From: JBFIHF01 sp964411125
GTDB taxonomy: Bacteria; Myxococcota_A; Bradymonadia; Bradymonadales; Bradymonadaceae
NCBI GenBank assembly: GCA_964411125.1
Contig: CAYPJU010000011.1
Coordinates: forward strand, 41,273-105,272
Length of the DNA: 64,000 nucleotides
Direction of reading: 5' to 3'
Shown: piece by piece, positions 42,228-50,297 of the stretch
How positions within the stretch are numbered: position 1 is the first letter of the stretch
Layout: every line of letters begins with the position of its first letter
The notes under the pieces: generated by a model
Told to the model about the DNA's origin: nothing
Databases searched by the model: none
Seen by the model: only the letters and a program-made list of their open reading frames with translations
Translations under genes and position numbers: made by a program

Positions 42228-43654
42228 GCGATACGACGATCCAGCGGACTCAGTTTCTCGAAGAGCGCGATCAGCTCGTCGAGGACAGCCTCATCACCGT
42301 GGTGGGTCCGGCGATCACGACCTTTCTGACCCGAGTCATCAAGGTCGCCGAGATGTTCTCCGCGGACCATCAGCAGGTGACGATCGCGGCGCGAGAGTTC
42401 ACCGAGTGGCTCGGGAAACAGTTCGAGGAATCGCGTGAGGACGAGATCTCGCTACAGATCGCGGAGCGGAACTTCTTCCTGAACGGTCAGCTTCTGAAGC
42501 TCGATGCGCGCGCCTACCAGCGGGCCGCCGAGATCCGGAAGACGTTCGCGGTCTATTCGATCAACCAGATCTCGCTGCGAAAGGGGGTCGGCGCTCTGGA
42601 GGTGGTGGCGCTCGTCCAGGCGCTGCGCGAAGCGAAGCAGGGGAGCCTCCCGACCCTGGAGTTCTTCCGGCAGCCGAACATCGGGCTCGCCTCGGTCGCA
42701 GAGCAGGACTTCGAGGTCCCCGACGTCGACGAGCGGCGCGAGCTGATCGAGCAGTACGCCGGGCTGCTCGTGAAGGTTCAGATCTACTTCGGACGCCTTC
42801 GACGCGGCGCCGTTCCTTCTGCGCGTCACATCAAGCGGATCGTCCAGCGGATCGCCGACTCCATCGAAGAGCGAGGCGACGTCTTCGTGGGCCTCATCAA
42901 CCTGCGACTCATCCGCTCGCAGGACTTCGTCCACGCTACGAACACGTGCATCTATTCGATGCTCCTGGCGAGCGCGATCGGGCTGTCGAAAGTGGACATC
43001 GTGCGCTGCGGCATGACGGCGCTCACCCAGAACATCGAGCGTCTTCACGATCCGTTCGCCGAAGAGGGGGAGTTTCAGACCGGCGACGACACCCACTTTC
43101 AGACCAACCTGTCGTCGGTGGTCGCGCTGAGCGCGATCGGGGCGGGGGACGTGCTCTCCGCGCTGCGGCTCGTCACCTCGTACGAGCGTGGATTTCCCTT
43201 CAACAAGCCGCTCCCCCGCGAGTGGTATCGCGAAGAGCTCAAGCCCCACTTGCTGAGCCGCGTGATCGAGATCGCGCGCCACTACGACGTCCTGACGCAG
43301 GGGCTGGAGGGGGTCGAGTCGAAGCCGCCCGACCGCGCGCTCCAGACCCTGATGGCGAAGATGGGGTCGCATTACGACCCCAACCTCACCCGGATCTTCG
43401 TCAACATGATCGGGGTCTACCCGGTCGGGTGTATCGTCGAGCTGTCGACCGGCGACCGTGCGCTGGTGATCAAGAGCCCCGCCCTGGTGAGCGATCAGAA
43501 CCTCTCGAACGCGAGCCGGCCGACCGTGAAGATGCTCGACGCGGGGGGACGGGTCCTCGATCTCGCGAGCTCGAAGCATCAAGGGATTCGAATCCAGCGG
43601 ATCGTCGAGGAGAGCGAGATCGAAGAGCGCCCGGGCGCCTTCTTCTTGTTCTGA
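42224..43654 (+). CDS. Degenerate HD-GYP-type protein
   Basis: 476 residues from a GTG overlapping the previous stop. Residues about 20-160 repeat the N-terminal module of the preceding protein (ISLRKGVGALEVVALVQALR). The second half follows the HD-GYP layout, but without the metal site. The first His survives (DFVHATNTCIYSMLLASAIG), the HD pair reads TQ (TALTQNIE), and the HHExxDGxGYP loop reads TSYERGFPF. The closing barrel YPVGCIVELSTGDRALVI is well kept. Cyclic di-GMP hydrolysis is therefore not expected; binding or scaffolding is. Ninety-four bases separate it from the Nudix-GNAT gene. Confidence 0.7.
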   Translation: MSDTTIQRTQFLEERDQLVEDSLITVVGPAITTFLTRVIKVAEMFSADHQQVTIAAREFTEWLGKQFEESREDEISLQIAERNFFLNGQLLKLDARAYQRAAEIRKTFAVYSINQISLRKGVGALEVVALVQALREAKQGSLPTLEFFRQPNIGLASVAEQDFEVPDVDERRELIEQYAGLLVKVQIYFGRLRRGAVPSARHIKRIVQRIADSIEERGDVFVGLINLRLIRSQDFVHATNTCIYSMLLASAIGLSKVDIVRCGMTALTQNIERLHDPFAEEGEFQTGDDTHFQTNLSSVVALSAIGAGDVLSALRLVTSYERGFPFNKPLPREWYREELKPHLLSRVIEIARHYDVLTQGLEGVESKPPDRALQTLMAKMGSHYDPNLTRIFVNMIGVYPVGCIVELSTGDRALVIKSPALVSDQNLSNASRPTVKMLDAGGRVLDLASSKHQGIRIQRIVEESEIEERPGAFFLF

Positions 43655-43748
43655 CTGCTGACAGACGCAACTCGCTCGCCGGGGGTCGCTCCGGGACGCA
43701 CTGCGCGATCCCCTTCCCACCCTCGTCGCCCCCCTGTAGCTTCGAGGC

Positions 43749-44696
43749 ATGAAGAAGTTTTCCTATTGTCCACGCTGCGCCTCCCCGCTCGCGGTTCGCG
43801 TTCGCGAAGGGGAACGCGAGGACCTCGCTTGCACCGGGGAGGACTGCGGCTTCGTTCACTACGACAACCCGACGCCGGTGGTCGCGGCGGTCGTCGAGAC
43901 GCCGTCGGCGGAGGTCATCCTCGTGCGCAATCACGGCTGGCCCGACGACTGGTTCGGGTTGGTGACGGGATTCCTGGAGGCGGGAGAAGACCCGAGAGAG
44001 GCGATCGTGCGTGAGGTCGCCGAGGAGTTGGGCCTCGAAGCGACGGTCGTCGGCCACATCGGCGACTACGTCTTCGAGCAGATGAACCAGCTCATCGTCG
44101 CGTATCACCTGCGGGTCTCGGACGAGCCCTTCGTCGTGGGTGGCGACGTCGCCCAGGCGAAGAAGGTGCCGGTGGGGAAGCTTCGAGCGTGGCCGATGGC
44201 GACGGGGCTCGCCGTTCGCGACTGGCTGGGCGAACATCGCGGTCGCACCTTCTCCGGTCCTGAAGGCGTGATCTTGGAGCGCGGGGTAGCGCGTTTCGCG
44301 GAGTCCGAGCTCGCCCGACTCTACCGGAGCGTCGGATGGGAGGGGCACGCTGGCGACCTGGAACGTCTTCGGCGGGCGCTCGACGGCTCCCACCTCGTGG
44401 TGTCGGCGCGCGACGAGGAGAGCGGCGCGCTCGTCGGCTTGCTTCGCGGGGTGAGCGACGGCACCTGGATCGCCTACCTCCAGGAGGTCCTCGTCCACCC
44501 GGACCATCAGCGGCGGGGAATCGGCCGCGCGCTCCTGGTCGCGTTCGACGAGGTCTACGCGGAGGTTCGGCAGCGGGTGTTGCTCACCGACGACCGCTCC
44601 GACCAGCATGGCTTCTACGCGTCGGCCGGCTGGGTTCCCCTGCGCCGCGGAACCCCGCAGCTCCACGCCTTCGCCAAAATCGACGGGCTGAGTTGA
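43749..44696 (+). CDS. Nudix hydrolase - GNAT acetyltransferase fusion
   Basis: 315 residues. A zinc ribbon (Cys7, Cys10, Cys28, Cys33) precedes a Nudix domain (40-165) with a full Nudix box at about 74-96 (GFLEAGEDPREAIVREVAEE). A GNAT acetyltransferase follows (about 175-315) with the acetyl-CoA loop VHPDHQRRGIGRAL. Nudix enzymes cleave nucleoside-diphosphate-linked compounds (the ribbon recalls NudC-like NADH pyrophosphatases), and GNATs acetylate amines. The single chain suggests sequential or co-regulated reactions on one nucleotide-linked substrate, which I cannot name. It lies inside the same-strand island, 82 bases before the GHKL ATPase. Confidence 0.85.
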   Translation: MKKFSYCPRCASPLAVRVREGEREDLACTGEDCGFVHYDNPTPVVAAVVETPSAEVILVRNHGWPDDWFGLVTGFLEAGEDPREAIVREVAEELGLEATVVGHIGDYVFEQMNQLIVAYHLRVSDEPFVVGGDVAQAKKVPVGKLRAWPMATGLAVRDWLGEHRGRTFSGPEGVILERGVARFAESELARLYRSVGWEGHAGDLERLRRALDGSHLVVSARDEESGALVGLLRGVSDGTWIAYLQEVLVHPDHQRRGIGRALLVAFDEVYAEVRQRVLLTDDRSDQHGFYASAGWVPLRRGTPQLHAFAKIDGLS

Positions 44697-44778
44697 TCCC
44701 GGCTCCCGCTACGGCGCGCGTGCGAATCTCCCCGAACCGCCAGTTGCACCCGACGCGCACTTGTCCAACACTACGGTC

Positions 44779-46362
44779 ATGCCGACAGCCGACGCCGCCA
44801 TCGAGAACGTCATTCGACAGTTCTCCGATCCCCTCGCCTTCTTTCGGGAACTGATCCAGAACGCCATCGACGCCGGGTCGAAGGAGGTCGAGATCGACTT
44901 CGATCACGACCCGTCCACCCGCATGGCGACCATCACGATCGCCGACTGGGGGGAGGGGATGACTCGCGAGATCGTGGAGAGTCGTCTGGTGCGACTCTTC
45001 AGCTCGCACAAAGACGACGACTTCACGAAGATCGGCAAGTTCGGGATCGGGTTCGTATCGGTCTTCGCCATCGAACCGGAGCTCGTCTGCGTCGACACCG
45101 GCCGCGACGGTGAGTGGCTGCGGATCCTGTTTCATCCCGACCGGACCTACGAGCTGATCGCGCTCGACGCGCCGGTCGAGGGGACGTCGGTACGCCTCAT
45201 CCGGCGGATGACGCTGGGGGAGTTCGACGACCTGAGGCGGCGGGCGCGGGAGGCCGTCGAGTCGTGGTGCCGCTACGTCGACGTACCGGTCTACTTCGAA
45301 GGGGAGGACATCCGCCGCCGCTTCGACCTCGACGGGATCCTGACCGCGACGCTGCAGGAGGAGGGGACACGCGCGGTCGTGGCGCTGCGGCGTGAGACGC
45401 ACTGCGGCGGAGCGCTGTTCCACTCCGGCCTCGCCCTGATCGAGCGACCGAGCCAGTGGGACCACGTCGAGTACATCCTCGATTCGCGCTACCTGAAGCA
45501 CACGCTCACGCGAGACCAGATCATCGCGGACAAGAACTACCAGGCCGCGATGGACCGTCTGGACGAGCTCATTCAGGGCAAGCTGCGGAGCGTCGCGAGC
45601 GAGGCGCTCGAGACCTGGCCTCTGGACGACGACCGACGGTGGGACTGGGAGAATCTCTGCGCGGCCGGGTACGGAGCGTTCGGCGGCAAGTTCGGCGAGT
45701 CGATCCGGTGGCCGACCGTCGGTCGAGAGCTCGCCACGACCAAGGAGTGCGCGAAGGCGAGGCGACGCCAGAAGCTCTTCCTGAGCCGCGGGGTCCCCTC
45801 CTTCGCCCACGAACTGCCAGATGACCTGCTGATCCTCGACGTGCGTCCCGACTCCGCGTCGGCCACGGTTCTGTGGAGCTCGCTCGGAGACGAAATCCCG
45901 TCGATCGAAGAGGCGTGGGCGTTCGTGAAGCCCGTCGATCGGCGGGCCCAGCCGGGAGCCGAAGCGCTGGTCAGCGAACTCGCGCAGGTCCTGAACGATG
46001 TCGAGGTCCACCCACTCTCGATCCAGTTCGCCGACCTCGACTACCCCCACTCGCCATTCGAAGGTCGTATTGCGGTCACCGCTCCGCGGACCGATCAGCC
46101 GTTGCCCACGGCATCCTACGAGACGTTCGACCCTCACTCGACGTCGGGGCATGTCCTGCTCAACGTGTCGTCCGAGACCGTAGACCAGGCAATCGCGGCC
46201 GCCGCTCGCGAACCCGAGCTCGCTGCGTATACGCTGTTCAAGATCTGCGCGCTCGGTCACGACGCCGTCGAGAAGCGGATCCTCACACCCGAGCGCGACG
46301 TCGAGCTCGCCACGGCGCTGCTCGACCGACGCGCCGACCGAACTGCCCGACGAGGCGAGTGA
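44779..46362 (+). CDS. HSP90/sacsin-type GHKL ATPase
   Basis: 527 residues from the ATG at 44779; a TTG at 44761 is an alternative, and neither has a good ribosome site. The Bergerat fold is complete: N box FFRELIQNAIDAGS (Glu24, Asn28, Asp31), G1 DWGEGM (56-61) and G2 GKFGIGFVSVF (86-96). A middle region resembling HSP90 follows (HTLTRDQIIADKNYQAAMDR, about 245-265), then a C-terminal part with HVLLNVSSETV near residue 460. It should bind and hydrolyse ATP. It stands directly before three giant paralogues with the same N and middle layout but without ATP residues, so I infer it powers them or assembles with them. Confidence 0.8.
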   Translation: MPTADAAIENVIRQFSDPLAFFRELIQNAIDAGSKEVEIDFDHDPSTRMATITIADWGEGMTREIVESRLVRLFSSHKDDDFTKIGKFGIGFVSVFAIEPELVCVDTGRDGEWLRILFHPDRTYELIALDAPVEGTSVRLIRRMTLGEFDDLRRRAREAVESWCRYVDVPVYFEGEDIRRRFDLDGILTATLQEEGTRAVVALRRETHCGGALFHSGLALIERPSQWDHVEYILDSRYLKHTLTRDQIIADKNYQAAMDRLDELIQGKLRSVASEALETWPLDDDRRWDWENLCAAGYGAFGGKFGESIRWPTVGRELATTKECAKARRRQKLFLSRGVPSFAHELPDDLLILDVRPDSASATVLWSSLGDEIPSIEEAWAFVKPVDRRAQPGAEALVSELAQVLNDVEVHPLSIQFADLDYPHSPFEGRIAVTAPRTDQPLPTASYETFDPHSTSGHVLLNVSSETVDQAIAAAAREPELAAYTLFKICALGHDAVEKRILTPERDVELATALLDRRADRTARRGE

Positions 46363-46385
46363 CCGCGGTCACTCGAAGGGATTTC

Positions 46386-49300
46386 ATGGGCGAGGAACCG
46401 TCGGAACAGTGGATCGAGACGTTACGATCTCACGGCGAACGGGTCGGCGAGGGGCGACTTCTCCTCGACGCAGAAAAGGCGCGCGAGAAGATGCGCCTCT
46501 ACCAGTTCGAGCATCCGAGCCAGTACGTTCTGCAGATCGTTCGAGCGGCGCACCTCGCGGAGGCGACCAAGCTCGAGTTCCGGATCGACTCCGACGAGCT
46601 GTCTGCCGTCTTCGATCGCACGCTCGATTTCGGGCGATTACGGGATCTGTGGAACGCCGGGATCCAGATGGAGGACGTGCCCGAGAGCGCGCTCGCGATG
46701 GGGCTCGGGGCCGTGCTCTCGCCCGAGCTCGACCACGTTTCGGTCGAGACTTCCGGACCCCAGGGCACCGCCCGCCTGCGGCTCGACGAGACAGGTGAGT
46801 CCTTCGAGGTGGTTCCGGGCGATCCCGGGGTGGTCGGGACGAGGATCTACGTGAGGGAGAAGCGTCGCCTGGACCACCTCTGGGAATGGATGGCGACCCT
46901 CGACGGGGCGTTTGCGGAGGCGAGGTTTCTGCGTTCGCACTGCCGCTGGGCGTCGATGCCGATCGTGGCGAACGGGAAGGTCGTGAGCCGTCCGCCGGAG
47001 TGGTTCCGCCATCCTTCCCTCGCCGCACAGCGACCGATGGGGGCGGTAGGGACCGTGGAGGACGAATGGGGCTCGCGGGCGAGCGTCGTCGCGTGCGAAG
47101 AACCGGGGTTGACGCTCTACGTCGTCCGACACGGTCTCCTCGTCGCCGAACACCGTATGCCTACGAAGGTCTTCGGAGGGGTCGGCGTGGTGGAGACGAC
47201 GGCGGTGAATGTCGACCTCACCCACCTCTCCGCGATTCGCAACGAGCGCTTCGGCGCGGTCGTCGAGACGCTCGGCGAGCGCGCACTGTTCCAAGCACTC
47301 CTGGGGGTACAGGCGAACATCGATCCGGCGCGGCGTCGCGCTCTCTTCATCGAGGCCGCGGGACGTGCACGGGCGGTCCCCGGCCGCCTGCCCCAGGCGT
47401 CCGCACTGGTCGCCGAGCTGGCGGGCGAGCAGATCTGGCCCCGCGGCTGCGGCGAATCGGACGAGCTCGTCTCGCTACGTGAGCTCGCGCGCCGGGGCAC
47501 GATCGGATGGGTCGTCGAACGCTATCCCTTCGAGACGCGCCACTCTCCGGTGGTGCTACTGAGCCGGACCTATGACCGCGAAGAGGCGCTCGCCGCACTG
47601 GGAGGGTTCGAGGGCGTCGTCCTGAAGAACGTCGAAGACGAGTTTCGCGCCGAACAGACCCGGCTTCGGAACTTCAGCATCTGGAAGTCACGCCCTCGAC
47701 AGCCACAGCCCGACTCGGCGTTCGCACGCAGCGTCGTCGACGAAGGACGCACCCTCTGGATCCACCTCCCCGAGTCGTTGTTGGTTCACGGCAACGCCGT
47801 GCGCAACTACCGGATCGACGGACGGGCGGTAAGGTCGGACGTCCTTCGGGATCCTCTCTTCGCGTTCGACTGGGACGGGGACTTCGAAGCGAACGACCGG
47901 TGGGAAGACTACCGCAATGCGGACGACGATCTGCGCGCTCTCGCCCTGCGGATGCTCGATGCGGTTCCCGACTTCATCGACCGAACGGTGGAGGTCTGGG
48001 CGCGGACACCGGGGCGAAGGCCGCTCGCCATTCGCTGGTGTCAGGCGATCGCGCGGGGTGAGCTGGCATCCCGTCTTCTGTCGGAGATGCTCGGCGGCGA
48101 CGCGTGGTCCGAGCAATTCGACGCCGAGGCCGTCAGGGTCGCTGTGGGTCATTCCACGTACCGCCTCGCCTCCGTTCACGACACCACGGTGTCCGAGCGG
48201 ATCGATGCGCTGGGAGGACTCGCCGATCTGCCCATGTTCGAGACCGTGGCCGGGACGTGGGTATCGATTCGCGATCTGGACGAGCACGCCGACATCTTCT
48301 GGGTCGCCGCCGGGTCCGCTCTCGCCGAGGAGTTGCGGACGGTGGAGGTCGAGACGGCGGCCGAAGCGATCGTCGTCGCGCTCGCCGAGGAGCGAGACGC
48401 CCTCGACGCGGTCTTTGGTGAGAGGCTCGCGAACGGGCAGCTCACGATCGACCGAAGGACGGCTCGCGAAGAGTTCCTGCGCCGTCCATTCTGGACGCCA
48501 GAAAGGGCGCCGGTCCTCGCGACCCAGTCGAGGACGGTCGCGGGGTGGCCGGTGGAGTGCTTCCTGGTCGCACGAGACGTCCCTCAGTCGACGATCTTCT
48601 GGGTTCGAGAAGGACGGTTACTGCGAAAACAGAGACTCGATGCATCGGCCCTGGGCGGCGAAGCGTGGTTCGTGGTGCGCTCCGACGATCTTCCGACGAC
48701 GTTCGGTTGGGATCATCTGCAAGTCACGGAAGAGACGCAGCTCGTCGTAGAGGCCTGCAACGGCCCGCTCCGGGCGGATCTACTCGAGGCGTGGATCCGA
48801 GATGTGGCGGAGCTCGCGGCGGTCGAACGAGCCACGGCGCGGCGATTTTTCGACGCTCTCCAGTACGTCGCGATGCGGGACCGCTTGCTCGACGAGCCGG
48901 TTGTGACGGTGATCCGGCGGGGCTCGTCCGGAAGTGCGGAGTTTGGTCGCCGTTCCCTCCAGGAGTTGCGGTCGCGAGACCTCGTCGCCCTCACCGACGA
49001 GCGCGTGCCCCCCGAGATCGACGAGTTCGACGAGCTCGTTTGGGTCGCAGACGCGGATCTGTCCAAGCGACAGGCGACGGCTCTCTTCGGCGACGGGGTC
49101 TTCGACCTGACGTTCCGGGGCGCCGGCGAGAACGAGGCCGCGCGCCGCACGTTTCTGGAGCGGCCGTACGCCGGCTTCGAAGTTCCCGGCATGGTGGAAG
49201 GGACGATGGTGCGTGACCCGATGGGGGAGCTTCTGCTCTGCACCGTGCACGACAGTTTTCGCCCGGCCGCCGGGCCCTCGAGGATCAAGGTGTTGCTGTA

Positions 49301-50297
49301 CGGGAGACTGCTGGAGGAGATGGTCGTCCCGACGCCGTTCGGTTCCTTTCGCGGGGTCGCGCAGGGGGAGAGGATCCAGGGGGACGGGAAGTTTCGACGC
49401 GTCGTGCGCGGTCGGCGAGCGGTGGAGGACCTCGTACGGCGCGCCTCGGAGGAGCTCGTCGCGACGGTTTGCAGGAGCGTGCGGGAGGCCTCCAACGCGG
49501 TCGCCCACCGAGTCCGTGGTCTCGAGTTGCTCGCCCTCTGTCTCGCCCGCGAGGCGGACTTTCCGGCCTCGGTGAGCGACGAGATCCGCGCCCTCCCGCT
49601 CTTCCGGACGACCGGGGGGCGAACTGTGGGGTGGGATCGTGTTCTCGCGCTGCGAAGGGGGGAGTTTCTCCCCTTTGGAGGGCGCGTATCGGACGGTCCG
49701 GAAGGCGTGCTCTTCGACCGAAACACGCCGCCCGGAGCACGTGCCCTGCTCGAGCGTCACTGCAGGCTGCGCGAAGAGCCCGACAACCCCGTGATCGAGG
49801 AGGCGCGGCAGGAAGAGCGGCAGCGGGCCGAACCGAAGGGGGCTGACGCGACGTCGCGAACGACGGAGACGTCGCGAAGCGCGAACGACGACATTCGCCG
49901 ACGCGTGTTCCGCGGAGCCCCCGCCGTATCGATCGCTTCCGAGGAGTCGCGTTCCGAAGCGTCGCACGTCGGGGAGCCCGAACCGACGAACCTCCTGCGA
50001 TTGCTGACTGAGACCCTCGCCGAGCTGGGCCAAGACAGAATTCGCCTTCGCCCCTCGGCTTCGAGCGGTGGTGGCCTTTGCGAAGTGACCGCGGACGAGG
50101 TGAAGTTGGACATGGGCCACCCGCTGGTGCTCCGCACCGAGAACACTCCCTCGGAGGCTACGGTTTTGCTCCTCGCGTCCGTCTTGATGACCGCGGTCAA
50201 CGAACAGCTCGCTTCGATCACCGACGTCGACGAACGAAGTGCTCAGTTGCTGGCTTTGCAGCGGATTTCCCGAATCGGAGATGTCGATGTCGACTGA
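46386..50297 (+). CDS. Giant degenerate GHKL (sacsin-like) protein, paralogue 1
   Basis: 1303 residues from the ATG at 46386 (GAAGGG upstream), aligned with the starts of its two paralogues; a GTG at 46359 overlapping the previous stop is an alternative. Residues 40-165 follow the GHKL order of the preceding ATPase, but the N box reads YVLQIVRAAHLAEA (Asn to Ala, Glu to Gln) and DxGxG is absent. G2 survives only as AMGLGAVL. An HSP90-middle-like segment follows (DLTHLSAIRNERFGAVVETL). The remaining 900 residues are unique to the trio, with landmarks IWPRGC, RPLAIRWCQA, LPMFETVAGTWVS, LPLFRTTGG and a closing VKLDMGHPLV. No signal peptide or membrane helix. Unknown function. Confidence 0.75.
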   Translation: MGEEPSEQWIETLRSHGERVGEGRLLLDAEKAREKMRLYQFEHPSQYVLQIVRAAHLAEATKLEFRIDSDELSAVFDRTLDFGRLRDLWNAGIQMEDVPESALAMGLGAVLSPELDHVSVETSGPQGTARLRLDETGESFEVVPGDPGVVGTRIYVREKRRLDHLWEWMATLDGAFAEARFLRSHCRWASMPIVANGKVVSRPPEWFRHPSLAAQRPMGAVGTVEDEWGSRASVVACEEPGLTLYVVRHGLLVAEHRMPTKVFGGVGVVETTAVNVDLTHLSAIRNERFGAVVETLGERALFQALLGVQANIDPARRRALFIEAAGRARAVPGRLPQASALVAELAGEQIWPRGCGESDELVSLRELARRGTIGWVVERYPFETRHSPVVLLSRTYDREEALAALGGFEGVVLKNVEDEFRAEQTRLRNFSIWKSRPRQPQPDSAFARSVVDEGRTLWIHLPESLLVHGNAVRNYRIDGRAVRSDVLRDPLFAFDWDGDFEANDRWEDYRNADDDLRALALRMLDAVPDFIDRTVEVWARTPGRRPLAIRWCQAIARGELASRLLSEMLGGDAWSEQFDAEAVRVAVGHSTYRLASVHDTTVSERIDALGGLADLPMFETVAGTWVSIRDLDEHADIFWVAAGSALAEELRTVEVETAAEAIVVALAEERDALDAVFGERLANGQLTIDRRTAREEFLRRPFWTPERAPVLATQSRTVAGWPVECFLVARDVPQSTIFWVREGRLLRKQRLDASALGGEAWFVVRSDDLPTTFGWDHLQVTEETQLVVEACNGPLRADLLEAWIRDVAELAAVERATARRFFDALQYVAMRDRLLDEPVVTVIRRGSSGSAEFGRRSLQELRSRDLVALTDERVPPEIDEFDELVWVADADLSKRQATALFGDGVFDLTFRGAGENEAARRTFLERPYAGFEVPGMVEGTMVRDPMGELLLCTVHDSFRPAAGPSRIKVLLYGRLLEEMVVPTPFGSFRGVAQGERIQGDGKFRRVVRGRRAVEDLVRRASEELVATVCRSVREASNAVAHRVRGLELLALCLAREADFPASVSDEIRALPLFRTTGGRTVGWDRVLALRRGEFLPFGGRVSDGPEGVLFDRNTPPGARALLERHCRLREEPDNPVIEEARQEERQRAEPKGADATSRTTETSRSANDDIRRRVFRGAPAVSIASEESRSEASHVGEPEPTNLLRLLTETLAELGQDRIRLRPSASSGGGLCEVTADEVKLDMGHPLVLRTENTPSEATVLLLASVLMTAVNEQLASITDVDERSAQLLALQRISRIGDVDVD

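Noticed and set aside
45873..46385. An N-terminal extension of the first giant protein by 171 codons
   Set aside because: It overlaps the GHKL ATPase gene in another frame, and the paralogues start at the position equivalent to 46386.
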